Program-made: the position numbers and the translations under genes | DNA from: Persicaria tinctoria | Taxonomy: Eukaryota; Streptophyta; Magnoliopsida; Caryophyllales; Polygonaceae | Direction of reading: 5' to 3' | Length of the DNA: 64,000 nt | NCBI GenBank assembly: GCA_037127255.1 | Contig: JBANSL010000009.1 | Coordinates: 22,656,475-22,720,474 of the forward strand | Notes under the pieces: generated by a model | What the model saw: the letters and a program-made list of their open reading frames with translations, nothing else | Told to the model about the DNA's origin: nothing | Databases searched by the model: none | Part shown: piece after piece, positions 34,753-48,500 of the stretch | Numbering within the stretch: position 1 is the stretch's first letter | Layout: every line of letters starts with the position of its first letter

Positions 34753-37700
34753 TGTAAAGGCTCGGATTTTTAAATCCTAATTTTTTTAAAAAAATAAAAT
34801 AAAATAAAAATAAAATATATATAATAATAATAGTAAAATCAAAATGAGGTTAAATCGGGGTATTTAAAATCTCTTAAAATGAATTCCGGCCTGATTTTAA
34901 CGGAAATTTCGACAGGATTCCAATTTCGCTACCTTGACTTGAGGTTTTGGAATACGAGTCGGGATAAGGTCGAGAGAGGGTTTCGAATTTAAATGTCGGG
35001 TATAATTCTTTTAACATTTCATGTCTTGGAAACCACATGTATATTCCACTCTTGTCCTTTTCTTCTCCTCTCTCTCTCTCACTCTCTCTCTCTCTCTCGA
35101 GTTGGCTCAACAGCCTAAAGATTCCTCTGTTGAACAGCTTGCATATTTGTCCATTTGCTGGATACCCACTCCTTCCCCTTCATGTCTGAAATTGCCAGGA
35201 CAAACCCACAAAGAAGCTTTCCTCTCTTCCCCTCTTTCCTCTTATCTGCTAAATCAGAATCCAAATCACCACCACCACCTCTCCCCGTTTTCGATTTCCG
35301 CCACCAGCAACCACCACCATCACTCATTCACCGTCGCCCAGAAGGCCACCAGCTCTCCCTCGCCGCGTCGTCGTCGTGAGCCCAAGGAGCATTCCCTGGT
35401 TTACCGAGAAGCAGAGAGCCGAGCCATCTTTACCGAGCTCCTCCCCTCTCTTCCATTGGAGCAGCAGCTCCCTCCGTTTTCCAGAACGTCGAAGAAGAAG
35501 GAAGAACCCCAAGCGAACTGAGCCCGAGCAGCGACGAGCCACCCAGGAGCCACCGCCGCTACCCAGCGTCGATGCTCGTCCCTCCTCTTTCCTGTTTTGC
35601 CTCGATCCGAATCCGGTGAGTTTCTCCTCTTTCCTTCTCTCTAAATCGCCATAAAAACGCACCTTTTGACCCTCTATCTTCGGCCTAGGCTGAACCGGCT
35701 TGAATTCCGCCTCCGACGAGCCCAATCGCTCCTCCAACGAAGATCTCCCGACGAAGTTCTCCGATCTCGGTAATCTCTCTCTTTCTCTCTCTCCTTCATT
35801 CGCGTTTGAGTCACTGGGGGTTCAGGGTGGCCGGAATCGCCAGTCGGTCAGGATGGGGGAGCCTGGGTCGGAAAGGTGGCCGCCGGCGAGGACCCTGCTC
35901 CTCCTCTCTTCTTCCCGCTTTCCGTCGCCAACGCCCAGATCTATTTCCTTGAGGAGGGAGACGGGTCGGTTTGTTTTTCTTTCGCCTTGGGTTCGGTTCA
36001 CTGGTTCATTAAAATAAAAAGGGAAATCCGGTTCGGTTCAATAAGATGCTAAACCAGATTTGGCTGATGTTGGGCCTATTATTTTCGGGTATGGGCTTCC
36101 GGGCTGGGCTTTGTTTGGATCCGAAATTTAAGAAGGATTTGGGCCTATTCCTTCCTTTGGCCCTAATTTTGTCATGGATTGTGTTTATAAAATGTGTATT
36201 AAATATAAGACGTGATTTTGGGTAAATTTCGGAAATTGTTAAATTGTTAACTAATTGGATTATATAATATTATTAATGAGGTTTGTAAATATAACATTAT
36301 GAGACTTGGATTTTTAAGAGATAATCGGAAAGGGTTTTCAAGGTTGAAAATTGTTTTAATGAATGGAGAATTGATTTAAATAAATCTAAAGAGAGGATTT
36401 TGGAAATATACTACCCTTGTCGGATTTGTCTCGAAATAATAATAAAATAAGTAGATGAAAGGGTAATGTTTCATAAATGGACTTTTAGATGATTGAGAAA
36501 TTATTTTGGATATGAGTTGACTCAAATTGGGATTTAAAAGTTTGGAAAATATGGTCGATACGATTTTACCAATAGGGTTGATTGGAAGTAAATGATTTTT
36601 GGTTAATGTTGATCGTAGCGGAAAGGTTTTGAAAAATGGGTTTTACTATCGATGGGTTTTGAGGATGATGAGAATTTGGGTTTCGTGTGTATGGATGTTG
36701 GTCTGGTAGCTTATGGAAATGGCTTGATGATAGGTGTGTATCGCTTTTGGGATTGCTTTGGACTTGCTTTTGGGCCCTTGCTTGCGTTATTTTGCTGTTC
36801 TGCATCTTCAGGTAAGTTCCCTAGGGGGCTTACTCAGGTTGGACATTCAGGCCTGTTGTTGCATTTTATGTTAGGTGTTGCATTCATGATCAGCATGCCA
36901 TGTAGTACCATGCTAGGTTGCATCGATCGTTGAGCATTCTCCTTCTTTATGCGTATGTAAACAGAACGGCCGTTATCTGTGATAGTCCTAGAAGTCTTTG
37001 CTAGGGTCATAGGGTAGCCTAGCCTCATCGGGTACCCTGAGTCAATCGAGTACTTCCGTATATTATGATATGCCTGCGGGCTTTATTGTGGAGCGGGTTA
37101 GGCATGCGTGCCGCCCTATTATGAATGAATGCATTCACGAGCTGGCCAGTCTCCGCCTGTCGGAAGGGGTGGAGGTAGGAGAGGGATATGCCACTTGGCA
37201 TTGTCTTGGGCCCTTTACAGTATTTCTGCACATTATTATGAACTAGGAGCATGCTAGTGTGTTTGAATTCCGTACTGCATTAGAGCATCTTTATTAGGTA
37301 TAGCACATACTATGTGGCCTCAGTGAGGACTGCCGGTCCCGCGTGCGTGGCTCGATCTGATTCCTTTCCCCGTTCTTTTTTTAAAGGTATTATTTGCAGA
37401 TTGAGTGCTCGATGTCTATATGATGGGGTTCCCTTTTGGCGATTCGAAGAATCTGGCTAACATTCCAACTTAATAAAATGGTAACTACCCACTCATGATT
37501 TGGTTTGATCCGGCTCTGCCGTGGCACTTGTATCTTTACTTTGCTTCCGCTTTACTTCCGTTTGAAATGGATTCCGCGACATAGTCTTAGGACAGATTGA
37601 GGGTACCCAACGGCCCTTCGAGGTTTTTAGGGTTTGAAATCCCTCTTTATACTAATCATAAAAGTGTTTGAAACCTCGACCCGTACCTGGATTGCAAGAT

Positions 37701-37761
37701 CCGAACAAGGGGTTTTATCCCTTGAAACGTAACCCGGAAATCATAATTCTGGGCCGTTACA
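34753..37761 (+). repeat. Chromovirus-family solo LTR
   Basis: It begins TGTAAAGGCTCGGATTTTTA, ends CTGGGCCGTTACA and is flanked by ATTCT (34748-34752 and 37762-37766). At 3009 bp it is a complete solo LTR. Inside are a CT-rich stretch near 35060-35100, the donor CAG|GTAAGT (intron start 36812) and the conserved short frame at 37070-37246. Three other donor-like words occur (GTGAGTTTCTCC near 35617, for example). The region 36620-37760 closely matches 47480-48658. Confidence 0.93.
37070..37246 (+). CDS. Short conserved LTR frame, 58 codons
   Basis: An ATG frame beginning MPAGFIVERVRHACRP and containing IMNECIHELASLRLSEG runs 58 codons to TAG. The same first 40 or so codons, with few changes, stand in the sense direction in all five LTRs of the family (ATGs at 37070 and 47954 on plus; 18283, about 52894 and 55811 on minus), while the ends differ. 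It lies after the conserved splice donor. No known family is recognised. It may be a chance open stretch in a conserved RNA or DNA element; TGAATGCATTCA inside it is a perfect palindrome. Confidence 0.3.
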   Translation: MPAGFIVERVRHACRPIMNECIHELASLRLSEGVEVGEGYATWHCLGPFTVFLHIIMN

Positions 37762-39847
37762 ATTCTTTATGGATAAAGGCAAACTCATCACAATCTTTTT
37801 AAAAATGGACTATCATTTTAGACAAATCAATTATTTTGTTAAATGAGGATATCGTTCTTTATTTTTGCATTCATCATAAATAAAATGAAACCAAAAAATT
37901 ATTGGTGTCATGATTTTATTCTTTATGTATAAAAATCTTATAAATGATGATTAAAAATTTAAGATGAAATAACGTACTATTTATAATTTAAAATAATATT
38001 TAAATGAAAATATAAGTGAATAAAATAATTAATTTGAGGTGTGTTCTTACATGGAGTTCTTCTCTTAGATGAATGACTAACCGGATGTGAATGGAATGAA
38101 TAATCAAGCAGTGGTTTCATAGTAGAAAAAATAGGGATTATGTGAAGAGATGTATCTACGTTAATTAATTAAATGTTGGTTTATTTCAATTTTGGTAACT
38201 TCTACAATCAATTATCATAATATTTATTTTATAACTCCTAAAACTAATTAACACTATATATCATTTCAACCATTATCATTTTAATTTTTTATATAATTAA
38301 AATTAGGCATTAAATGAACAATTTTGCATTCAGCGTAACTAAAACAAAACTAAAAAAAAATGGCAAGATAATTTCTTTAGTAAATTACAAATAACAAAAT
38401 TATAAACAATTGTTCATATGAAATTTTAATTTTGAAACGTTCTTAAAAAAAATTTCTCTCATTCCAAAAGATATAATTTAATACCTAAAAACGAAAATTT
38501 TAGAAAGATGGGAAAACAATATAGCAAAATAATATTTAAAAGCAAAATATAAACAAAATAACTAATTTGTGGTGTGTACTTACATGATTTTCTCCTCATA
38601 GATGAAATGCTTACTGAATGTAAATGGGATAAACAATTGTAGAGTGGTTTTATAATAAGAAAAATAGAGGTTATAGAGTGTGAAAAGCTTTATCGACCTT
38701 AATAGTGTGACAAAACATATAAATGTGTTATTATGTATGGTAACCAAAGGTTTTATGTATTAATGGATATTATTATATTGATATTTCTTATAATTCATTG
38801 CATGAAAAAAAAAGAGGCTAAAGCATAGCCATTTGATTCTTATAATTCAATGCATTGCGTAAAAAACAAAAGAGGTTATATAATAATGGATGCATATAAA
38901 AACAAATTGAATACGCATTTATGAAGGCTTGCACACAACTTTTCTAATTAAATTATTTATCGGGCTTGCATTTATAGACATGAATGAAATGATTAAAGTA
39001 AGATAATAGACTCCTTATAAGATAGATGTCTTCCTTTACAAATAAATGAACTTAATTAAAAAACAAAATTTAAATACATAAAATAGTAATTCACAAAATA
39101 AAATAAAAAGTAATCATCCAACATAAAGGAATAAAAAAATCAGTGAATGATATTTGAGCATACCATATATTTTTGACAATGAAGTAGAAGTTGTATCATC
39201 CATATAAAGAAATCAATGTTAATAAAAATCGTATTATAATATTTTTATATATAAATTGAAAATGATTTAGAATCATATATATATATATATAACAAAATAT
39301 ATTAAAATGTTTCCAAAATTGAATATACAATAAAATGAAGTTACAAACTTACAATCGTAGGTTTATTCAAATTTGACAAAGAGAGAGAGAATAACAATTA
39401 GAAAAAATAACTATGATCGATGTAGGTATAATTTTTTTAATTATGATAAAATTAAACAATATAAAGAATAGATAAGCACATCAAATCCAATTCTAAATTT
39501 GAGAAATGATATATAAAGAACAACAAACAAATTGATTAATCAAAGAACGAAAGATAGAAGAGGGAACAAAAATTCTTATGGGTCATCGAATGATAGAGGG
39601 AAAATATATAGCTCTCCCCAACTAATCTGCAAAATAAAAGATAAGAATAAAAATTAGAAAAATAACTATAATATAGGCATAAAATTTGAATTATGATGGA
39701 TAAATAATACTCTGTAGAAAGAATAGATCGATATCAAATCTAGTGCTACATATGAGAAAGGGTAAAAGCCTAATAAAGTAAGAAATAAATGATTAGTCAA
39801 ATAATGAAAAATGTAAGAGGGATAAAAAAATGTTATGGACATAGAAC
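37762..39847. other. AT-rich spacer with a diverged duplication of about 530 bp
   Basis: Segments near 38035 and 38567 share the order TTTGWGGTGTGT, CTTACATG, CTCMTAGATGAA and GTGGTTT, then AAAATAGRG, indicating an old tandem duplication of about 530 bp. AT-rich flanks hold no recognised gene. Confidence 0.45.
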
Positions 39848-39858
39848 AACAAATAATT

Positions 39859-40047
39859 CAGACACTGTTACAGGGAAGCAAACAAGGCGGCTGATTGCAT
39901 AGCTAAGTCTAGTAATACTTGTACTATTACTAATTTCCCTACTTTTAGGGATCTGTATAACATCATCCGCTTGGATGATCATGGCGGTGCTTTACCTATG
40001 TAAAGGCTGCCTACTTCTTGCCTACTTACTGTAAAAAAAAACAAAAA
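39859..40047 (+). mobile_element. 3' end of an L1-type LINE, severely 5'-truncated
   Basis: The plus strand reads the last part of a LINE RNase H-like domain, YREANKAADCIAK, then a tail ending DDHGGALPM and a stop, followed by a short 3' untranslated region and an A-rich tail (AAAAAAAAACAAAAAAAC). The 11-bp repeat AACAAATAATT flanks it (39848-39858 and 40048-40058). Dead on arrival. Confidence 0.75.
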
Positions 40048-40383
40048 AACAAATAATTAAATAGATGAATCAAAGATAGAAGAGGAAACCAATTCAATCG
40101 GAGTAGGAATACGTACAATTGAGTGTTGTTATGCCCTCTTTTGTTCAATGTTAGTATAGGGGTCCGGTGTTTCACTATTGCAAGGATTAGCGGGACAAAT
40201 CCTTTTTATATGGAGGAAGAAGGCACCGGTCCAAAGAAGGAAGAAAGCCTAAATGTTTAGCCAACTCAATCTTTCTTTTTTTCTGAATTGATTGTTAGGT
40301 ATAAAGGCTATGGCAGTTACAAAAAGGTTGTGTTTGGATTCCATTGCATTTTCATTGTAATGCAATTATTTTACCTCGTTTTA

Positions 40384-40556
40384 AGTGTCCGTTTGGTTGT
40401 AAAAATAAAAATCTCGTAAAAACCGAGGTAAAACCGTAATTTAATCAAATAATCACATAAATCGAGATAAACTGATTGCATTTTAATTAATATATCGTGG
40501 AATCCAAAGATATCATAATTTAAACGTCTTACCATTTTTGTTAACCAAACACCGCC
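40384..40556. mobile_element. Tourist-like MITE candidate
   Basis: The ends AGTGTCCGTTTGGTT and GGCGGTGTTTGGTT (minus strand) form imperfect inverted repeats, and TTA flanks both (40381-40383 and 40557-40559). Size 173 bp and no coding capacity fit a PIF/Harbinger-derived MITE. The mismatched tips lower confidence. Confidence 0.45.
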
Positions 40557-40624
40557 TTATTATTTTGCATTATAAATATAATGCATTTGGACCAAATTAT
40601 AGAGGTGTTAAATTATACAGTATT

Positions 40625-40839
40625 TGTAACGGCCCAGAATTATGATTTCCGGGTTACGTTTCAAGGGACAGGTTAAGGGTACCCAACGGCCCTACGATAC
40701 TTTAGGGTTTGAAATCCCTCTTTATTACTGACCTTTGAAATGAGTTTGAAACCTCGACCCGTACCTGGATTGCAAGATCCGAACAAGGGTTTTCATCCCT
40801 TGAAACGTAACCCGGAAATCATAATTCTGGGCCGTTACA
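40625..40839 (+). repeat. Abnormal 5' LTR remnant with 44-bp inverted end
   Basis: The first 44 bases (40625-40668) are a perfect reverse complement of the last 44 bases of the element's LTR. From 40666 onward (GGACAGG) the sequence equals the last 174 or so bases of the 3' LTR, ending GGGCCGTTACA at 40839. The junction shares GGA. About 2.9 kb of normal LTR, including any promoter, is missing. The target duplication abuts the inverted 44 bp directly, so this was the end joined by integrase. Confidence 0.88.
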
Positions 40840-40843
40840 AAGA

Positions 40844-40860
40844 TGGTATCAGAGCCGAGG
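40844..40860 (+). other. Primer-binding site, initiator tRNA-Met type
   Basis: TGGTATCAGAGCCGAGG starts four bases after the LTR end. TGGTATCAGAGC is the usual complement of the plant initiator tRNA-Met 3' end. The same 17 bases occur at the same place in the autonomous copy (63701-63717, minus). Confidence 0.88.
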
Positions 40861-43800
40861 TTGTGCAATTCGGGTACAAAAGGGTCGAGTGTATGTTTTG
40901 GAAAACTGCCCATGAATTTCAAAGGTTTTGAACGTGTTTTAAAGGGGCAAAATGAATTTAAGATGTCTAACCTAAATTGGACTAAGTAATGAACTTGACT
41001 TGTAATAAAAGAGGAAGACCGACCAAATGGGGACGCGAGTGGGTAGTGAAAGACGTTAGACCATCCCTATTGGATGTAGTTGGAAATGGGTAGGCGAAAT
41101 ATTAGCTTGTTCTTTACAGGTGGGTTGGGAGAATCGAATGAGATCATTATGAGTGTTATTAACTGATTCGGTGCTGAGTGCTTGCTATGTTAGAGATCTG
41201 ATTTGGTATGCCTAACAATTAAATGTGTATTGACTGATCTGTGGAAACGGGATAGTGGGAGTACCCTTGTTTCTGTGAGGTCAAACCCAGCTTGTGTGGA
41301 ATAACCCCTTCCACTATGTTAACCCCTTGACGGTTCTATCTAGCTTTTCTTGGATGCCAGTGTCTTCCCCGGGAAATTGGGTTGGTAAACACATTGTTTC
41401 GGGAATTATGGTTGGATGTTAGGTTGTCTGAGTGAGTGTTGGAAGTTCTTGATGTCACTTGAGTTAAAAGTGAGGTGTTTATGGGGCTGTCCTTCCTTAT
41501 AATCAACTAGTGTCTTCTTGCCATGAAGAGTCGTACCAGAGCCACACGGGAATGAGGGGTGATAAGTCGGTTGGGAAAGGTCAATGGTTGCCCTTAAGGA
41601 TCTCTGTCCGGTTGTAATGGTGACTCTCTCTGAATTGCATGACTTGATTCTGTAATCTTCCGTGTGTGCCTCGCAAATAATCATATTAGTATAAGGTTAC
41701 TCATGTTATGTCTTGTTTTCCATCATGATTAGTTGCATGCATGTATCGCGTGTTATGTTGAGCCATTAGTATCATGTAGGACCTTTGATCATGACTTGTG
41801 TGAATTATACCTTGCCTACGCTACTGTTGATTCTATCTTGAGCTAGGTCCCTGATAGTGTGTTTCTTCCCTCTTTCTATCACCATAACATGTCTTACTAA
41901 TGCAAGATAATTGATGTTGAATTCGATGATCGGCTTGCTTTTCGTGATGGTAAATCCTAGCATGCTTATATGTTATCGCTCGGTGGTATTTCCCTATTGC
42001 CCTATGATACTCTCTCGTGCTTGCATGAACGTATGACTGGACACCTCGCATGATCACACACCACGCTATATCACGATTTCGCATACGCATGATGCATGAA
42101 TGTTAGAATGGATGTAGTCGAGTTACCTTGATTGTGTTAATGTTTGATAAGTGCTAGTAGTGTCTGGTAGGGCTTATAATTTCCAATATAACTAACTAAA
42201 AGGATCACTTGTTGCACTTGTTCTATGATGTGATGACTATTGTACTACATATGTGCTCTATGATGGTTCGCTCTTAACATGATTATAATATGTCGCCAAT
42301 GATGCCCTTCTTGTTATTTTGATGACGCCTCATGTTTCGTGAATATTATGTTGAGCTCCTCTTAATGACTCTTGACTATGCTTGTATTACATCATGTATC
42401 GCTAGTATCGTGTGGGACCCATGATTTCTAAATGTATCTCGTCATATGATTACGTGCCATGATTGACCTATTATATGATCATTATGTTAGATGAGGTAGT
42501 TACTATGTTGCTATTATATGTTCTCGCGTGATGCATACACCAAGCTCGTGCATTGTTCATATATGTGATAATTGTGATGCTCAATAAATCCCGCGTATCC
42601 TGTTTAAAGTTACTGAGCATATCTGTTTCCATGGAATCACATACTACTAGTTTATCTCGCATGCATCCGTGTAGGACTTGATTGTGTCTTTTGGAATGAA
42701 TACATATGTTCTTTTCCCTTGAGATAGGTACATGTTAGTGTGGGTTAGTGAAATTGATATGCTCCATGATGAATTCGTGTTACTTGTCGCGATTATAACC
42801 TAATAGACTTCCATGAGGGCATTGTTGTTATTCTCGGGTCAGAGTCTAGTCCCTAGTCTTGTCTTTAGTCTTGTCGTTCTTAGCCTTGGTCTATGTTAGT
42901 TCCGAAAGGAACATTGGGTTACCCGTCCTTGTCACTCCCCTATCTCTGCTAACTTAGACTCATTTGCGATACTTGGACGAGCGATCGCATGGGAAAGAGA
43001 ACGAAAGGAAGTTGGATAGCAATAGAGCCGTGTGACGGAAGCGTGGGCCCATAACCCACGGGCCTCAGGATCTATGACGTCGGCGGAACGGGCACGCATC
43101 GAAGATTACGGTTACTGTGTACGATATGATTTGCAAGCGGGATTGTTCTCCGTTCGAATTACTAACCCTTCTGAATCTGTTGATGATATTGCACTGACCT
43201 GGCGATGAGAATTACGTGTTGATGTGCTGATTTGGTGATGAATTGTTGTCTGATTGTCTATGATGATATGATTTGATGCTTTATAGTTCTAATGTGCCTT
43301 ATGCCTTGATGTGTTGACACTCTGAGTTGCAAAACATGATCTAATTCCTTGCCTATAAAATGTGAGCTGCAATTGCTGAGAACCTGAATTGTTATCTGAT
43401 AAGGTCATGATGAAACTTGCTAGATTGGATTGACTGTGCTCGTATATGATGTTTTACAATAATTATTAAGCATGCCGGCACATTGAGACTGTTGATATAG
43501 TTGCAATAATTGATGATGAACCCGTGATGCTATAAATGCTAGTTGATATGATGTGGTCCTTATGTGTAATATTGTCCATGATTGCTTCTTCTTTGAACTT
43601 GTGGTTGAAGGTTCTCTTGTTGAGTGGTTGATGAGTGGTAAAAGAATTATAGGCGGTTGGGATGACTGATGGTATTAGGGGGTAAGTCGCGAGGGAGTAA
43701 TGTTGGCTTAGGTAAGACTGAGTGAGTTTTAGGATTTATGAGGGGCAATGTTGGTGATTCTAATGAGCTTCTAGGTGATGATGGTGATGCTTCGGGTAGT

Positions 43801-45530
43801 ACGATAAGTGTAAGGAATGGCTCATAAATAGTGAGGATATAGTATGAGAGGGTACTCGGGTGTGGAATTAGAGATAGGAGTTGGGTTCTTAGAGGTGGAT
43901 GGCTAGTGAGAGTGCTTGGTGGAATGAGGGGCGAGATTGGAATATCGAGATGGATTGTGACTTGATTTGATGTTGGTGAGACTAGAAGGGGATTGGTCTT
44001 AGCTTGAGAGTGGAGATGGGCGAGTGGAGATTGTGTTTTATTTCGACTGGTATGATGTGATGATTTTCTTGATTATGTGATTTATTTATATCTGCTGGCA
44101 TGATGTTAGATAATGACCATGATAAAACCTAATATGGAATAATATTACCTGTCGAAACGCAATGTTAAAATCTAATTGGTAGGGACTAGTGTTATCACGA
44201 TATATTGATGTTTTGCTATCTTGTTAAGTTGTTTTAGAAGCATGTTAGGATGTGTTGTGATATGATAATATATGAGATCATGATGTGTTATTATGTGAAA
44301 GCATGGTGTTATATTATGTGGTGGTAAACATGATGTTATATTATGTTGTAGTAATCATGATGTTGTATTATATGGTTGACAAGCATGACTATTGATATGT
44401 TAAATGATGAGTATGACTTGGAATGTGAATATGATATGTATATGTGAGATAATGATACCAGATTTCTAAATGATTGTTATACGACAGTGTGATGAATGAA
44501 AGATGATGTTTGATGAAAATGTTGACATTCGATGACTGATATACTGTTTGACCTCCCCTTTTCGCGGAATCTTAATAACATGACTTGTTGTGTTGATGTG
44601 TTGACAATGAGTTTGATTCAGTGACTTTATGATGAGGATGTACCTGTTATGACCTTGGTGTGATATCGAGATGTGTGTTACGATTTTGGCATAGATGCAT
44701 ATTATGACCTTAGTATGATGTGGAGACGTTGATGTGATCTTGTGGCAGTGTGCTGGCATATGTTTGAGACTTGTCATATGATATACTCGTTGTGACTCGA
44801 TTGATTATGTGGTTATGCATTGTTTATGGCTTGTGAATCTTGCTTGAATTGAGACTGATAGATTGATTTGATTATGGAAACTAGGATGAGAATATGGGAT
44901 TAGCCCTTAGAGGTGGATGATTCCACCTCTCAGCTTCTGAATTTGATTGTTGGTATGCGAGAAATTGATCTGGTGGTTGGAGGATTTTGACGGAATCTTG
45001 ATTTGAAAGGATTTGACTTGTTTTGGTGTAAGGTTGCGTGATTAGACTTCTTGTTTGAAGATTTTGAACGATTTTGAAAAAAAAAAAAAAAAAAAAGAGA
45101 CCAACTTTGACTGTAAAAGAATGAACAATACCGAGAATTTCAACGATTTTGAGGTTAATCTTTATTTTCAATTATGGAATCTCTTTAGAAACTTTTTAAA
45201 CCCGGGCAACTCTATGATACTTCACGAAGTGGATACAAGCATCCTATGAGGGCGCTTGTAGGGTACTTGCTAAGACCTAGTGATGACATTGTAGAACTTT
45301 TAGAGTTGTGATACTTCCGAAAAGTCGAAGCGAGTATGTGATAGGGGCGCCTATCGCATACTTGTCAAGGCCAATTGGAGATGTCACGACCGTGACTAGA
45401 ATGTTGTGAGAATCCCGGAAGACGCAACCGAGATGATTACAAGATTCTAGACATGGTCCTTGGACTCATCAATTTCAAACTTCATCCCCTACTTTATTTT
45501 GGTTTTAGTCTCAGGGACGAGACTTGTTTT
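40861..45530 (+). other. Non-coding interior of the LARD
   Basis: No retrotransposon domain is visible in any frame. The plus strand is rich in T and G with many TGATG and ATGATAT words between about 42000 and 44850. A pyrimidine-rich acceptor-like word TTCTTTACAG at 41110-41119 matches one in the autonomous leader. A GC-richer patch near 42960-43100 contains GGGCCCATAACCCACGGGCC but no frame. Poly(A) of about 19 bases is near 45078. The last part (45241-45530) is homologous to 57675-57990 of the chromovirus. Confidence 0.7.
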
Positions 45531-45543
45531 TAGAGGTGGATGA
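45531..45543 (+). other. Polypurine tract of the LARD
   Basis: TAGAGGTGGATGA directly precedes the 3' LTR start TGTAAAGG. The same word is found in the autonomous copy at 57656-57668 (minus). Confidence 0.65.
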
Positions 45544-48500
45544 TGTAAAGGCCCGGATTTTTAAATAATAAATTTCAATAAATAATATATATGGATTAAG
45601 TCAAAAAAATAATAAGATAAAATAAAATAAAAATTCGGAAGGTTTGGAAATTTCGTCCTCGAACTATTGGTTTATTATGAATATGTTGAAACGAGTTCCG
45701 GTAATATTTAGTTAAAAATTTAAAAATTATTTTGAGTCGGGTCGGATAAGGTCAGAGAGCGAGTTTTAAGATATTTTATTCGGGTATTCAACTATCTTTT
45801 GGGACCTATTCCAAATTCATTTTCATAAAATTTCTTGGATGCTCCCTCTCCAGCTCTTTTCTCTTGTCCTCTTCCTAGCCTGCAGGCTACAGCTCACACA
45901 CTGTGGTCCGGGTCCTTATCCCTCCTCTCGGTAATGTCTCTCCTCCCCCTTGAATGTATTTGTTGCTTTCCCAATCCAGTAGTAGCAGGACCAATCTTTC
46001 CCCCACTTTGTTTGTCTAAATTTTCAATTCACCCCCACCCCTCAATCTCTCCATAATCTGCTTCTTCCTTCCCTTTGAGCACACCCAGAGCCATCGCCAT
46101 CCCCGTTCTTTGGCACCTCCGTCGCCGACGTCGCGGCCAGGAGGAGCTCGCCGCCAAGTAGCATAAGCGGGGGACCCTTTTTCCACCAAACCCGAGGGCT
46201 GAGCTCCCAGTCACCTCCATTGCTCCTCCCTCCGAGCAGCAACAGCTAGGGTCTCCGACGCCGGACAATCGAGCCCAGGGTGCCTAGCCGTCCCTGTTTC
46301 TGCGAGCCGACGCCGAGCCGACTGCCCTGTTCCGATCCGAAACCACCGGTGAGCTTCTCTCCCTCTCTTTTGTGTCGAAAACTCGAAAGCCCCCACCTTT
46401 ACACCTCTTCCTTCCATCCTGGGCACAGATCGCTTGGATTCCGCCTCCGACGAGCCACACCGAGCATCGATCGAGCGTTTTCCGGCGAAGCTTCGACCTC
46501 GGTGAGCCCCTTTTTCTTCCTCTCCTTTAGCTTCGCTTGAGCTCTTCGTGTCTGGGGTGGTCGGGGAGAGATTCCGATCAGTTAGGGGTGGTCAGGTTGA
46601 AGATCCGGCGAGCCTGGGTTTCCTCTTCTCTTCCGTTCGTCCGGCGTCGTTGCAGGGATTGTTTGAGGAAGAGGGCAGGCTAAACCCGATTCGTCTCTTT
46701 CTTTTCTTTGTTTGTTGGGCTGGGCCTGACCCGGACTCCCTAAAAGGGTTATATCGTTTCTTTTGTGGGTCATATCCTTTCCGGGTTATACCATTTCATT
46801 TCAATGGGTTTCAGATTTGTGAGAGACGGGATCCCTTCTTTACTTATGGATTGGGCCGGGCCCTCTTTTAATTCCGGGTTAACTCCTTCTCTTCAGTCTT
46901 GGATTCGGTTGGGTTAAGTGTTGGGCGGGTCTTCCTTTCAAATCAGATGGGCTTTTGGGTTGGGGTGTATTGTTTATATATATGATGTGTTATGATATTT
47001 TAGATAATCATTCTTATTATGGTTATTATTATCATAATATTGTTATTATGATGTGGTAATTATATACTTCCTGGAATTATGATATATTATAAAATTATTT
47101 TAAAGGTAATATTATTTGGAATATGTATCTTTATGATGTTTATATATGTGATTAGGAACTTTAAAGTAATCTATTAATATGTTTTATAAATGGGGATCAT
47201 AAAGACGGATTTATTTAATGGTTATTTTAGATAAAGATTGTCGTTACATTATTTAGAAAAGGTTTTAAGTCGACCGAAAATGATTCCTAAAGGATTAGAT
47301 GTGTTAGAATCGAAATGCCGGAATTATCTCTATAATATGATTTTGAGAAAATTGGTTTTAAGGTTTAACTATTTAACGTCGGGATTCCTTGTTTTGGTTC
47401 GATAATGTTAGTTTTGGGAAGGAAGTTGAAAGGTGTTGTTGGTATGATTTTTATCAAAGGGTTTGCTTGGAAGAAGATTTTAGTTGATGTTGATCATATC
47501 GGAAAGGTTTTAGAAAATGGTTTTACCGTCGATTGGTGTTAAGGATGTTGAGAACTTGGATTTCGTGTGTATGAATGTTGGTCCATCGTCTTATGACAAT
47601 GACTTGATGATAGGTGTATATTGCTTTTGGATTTCTTCGGACTTGCATTTGGGCCCTTACTTGTGTTATCTTGCTGTTCTGCATCTTCAGGTAAGTCTCT
47701 TCGGAGCTTACTCAGATCGAATAGAGTGATTCCCTGCTATAGGTGCATGATATACTAGGTGTTGCATTCATAATCAGCATGCCATGTAGTACCATGCTAG
47801 GTTGCATCGATCGTTGAGCATTCTCTTTTCTTTGTGCGTATGTAAACAGAACGGCCGTTATCTGTGATAGTCCTAGAGTCTTTGCTAGGGTCATAGGGTA
47901 GCCCAGCCTCATCGGGTACCCTGAGTCAATCGAGTACTTCCTTATATTATGATATGCCTGCGGGCTTTATTGTGGAGCGGGTTAGGCATGCGTGCCGCCC
48001 TATTATGAATGAATGCATTCACGAGCTGGCCAGTCTCCGCCTGTCGGAAGGGGTGGAGGTAGGAGAGGGATATGCCACTTGGCATTGTCTTGGGCCCTTT
48101 ACAGTATTCTGCACATTATTATGAACTAGGAGCATGCTAGTGTGTTTGAATTCCGTACTGCATTAGAGCATCTTTATTAAGTATAGCGTATATGTGTGCT
48201 TATGGTTGGGATGCAGAGAAAGTGGGCATCGATCTGATCCCGCTCCAAATCAATTTTTTTAGGAATTATTTATGTTCATCCTATCGGTGCTGTTTGCTTA
48301 TTGCGCGGGTCATTTTGTCGGCGGAGAGTGAGCGCTGGAGTTATAGAATTCACCAGACTCTGATTATACTGTTTTGGATTTATACTTTTGACTCTGTTTT
48401 GACCCGGCTCTGCCGTGGCACTTGTATCCTTATTTTGCTTCCGTCTTGCTTCCGTGTGAAATGAATTTTGCGAGTTAGTTCCCAGGACAGGTTAAGGGTA

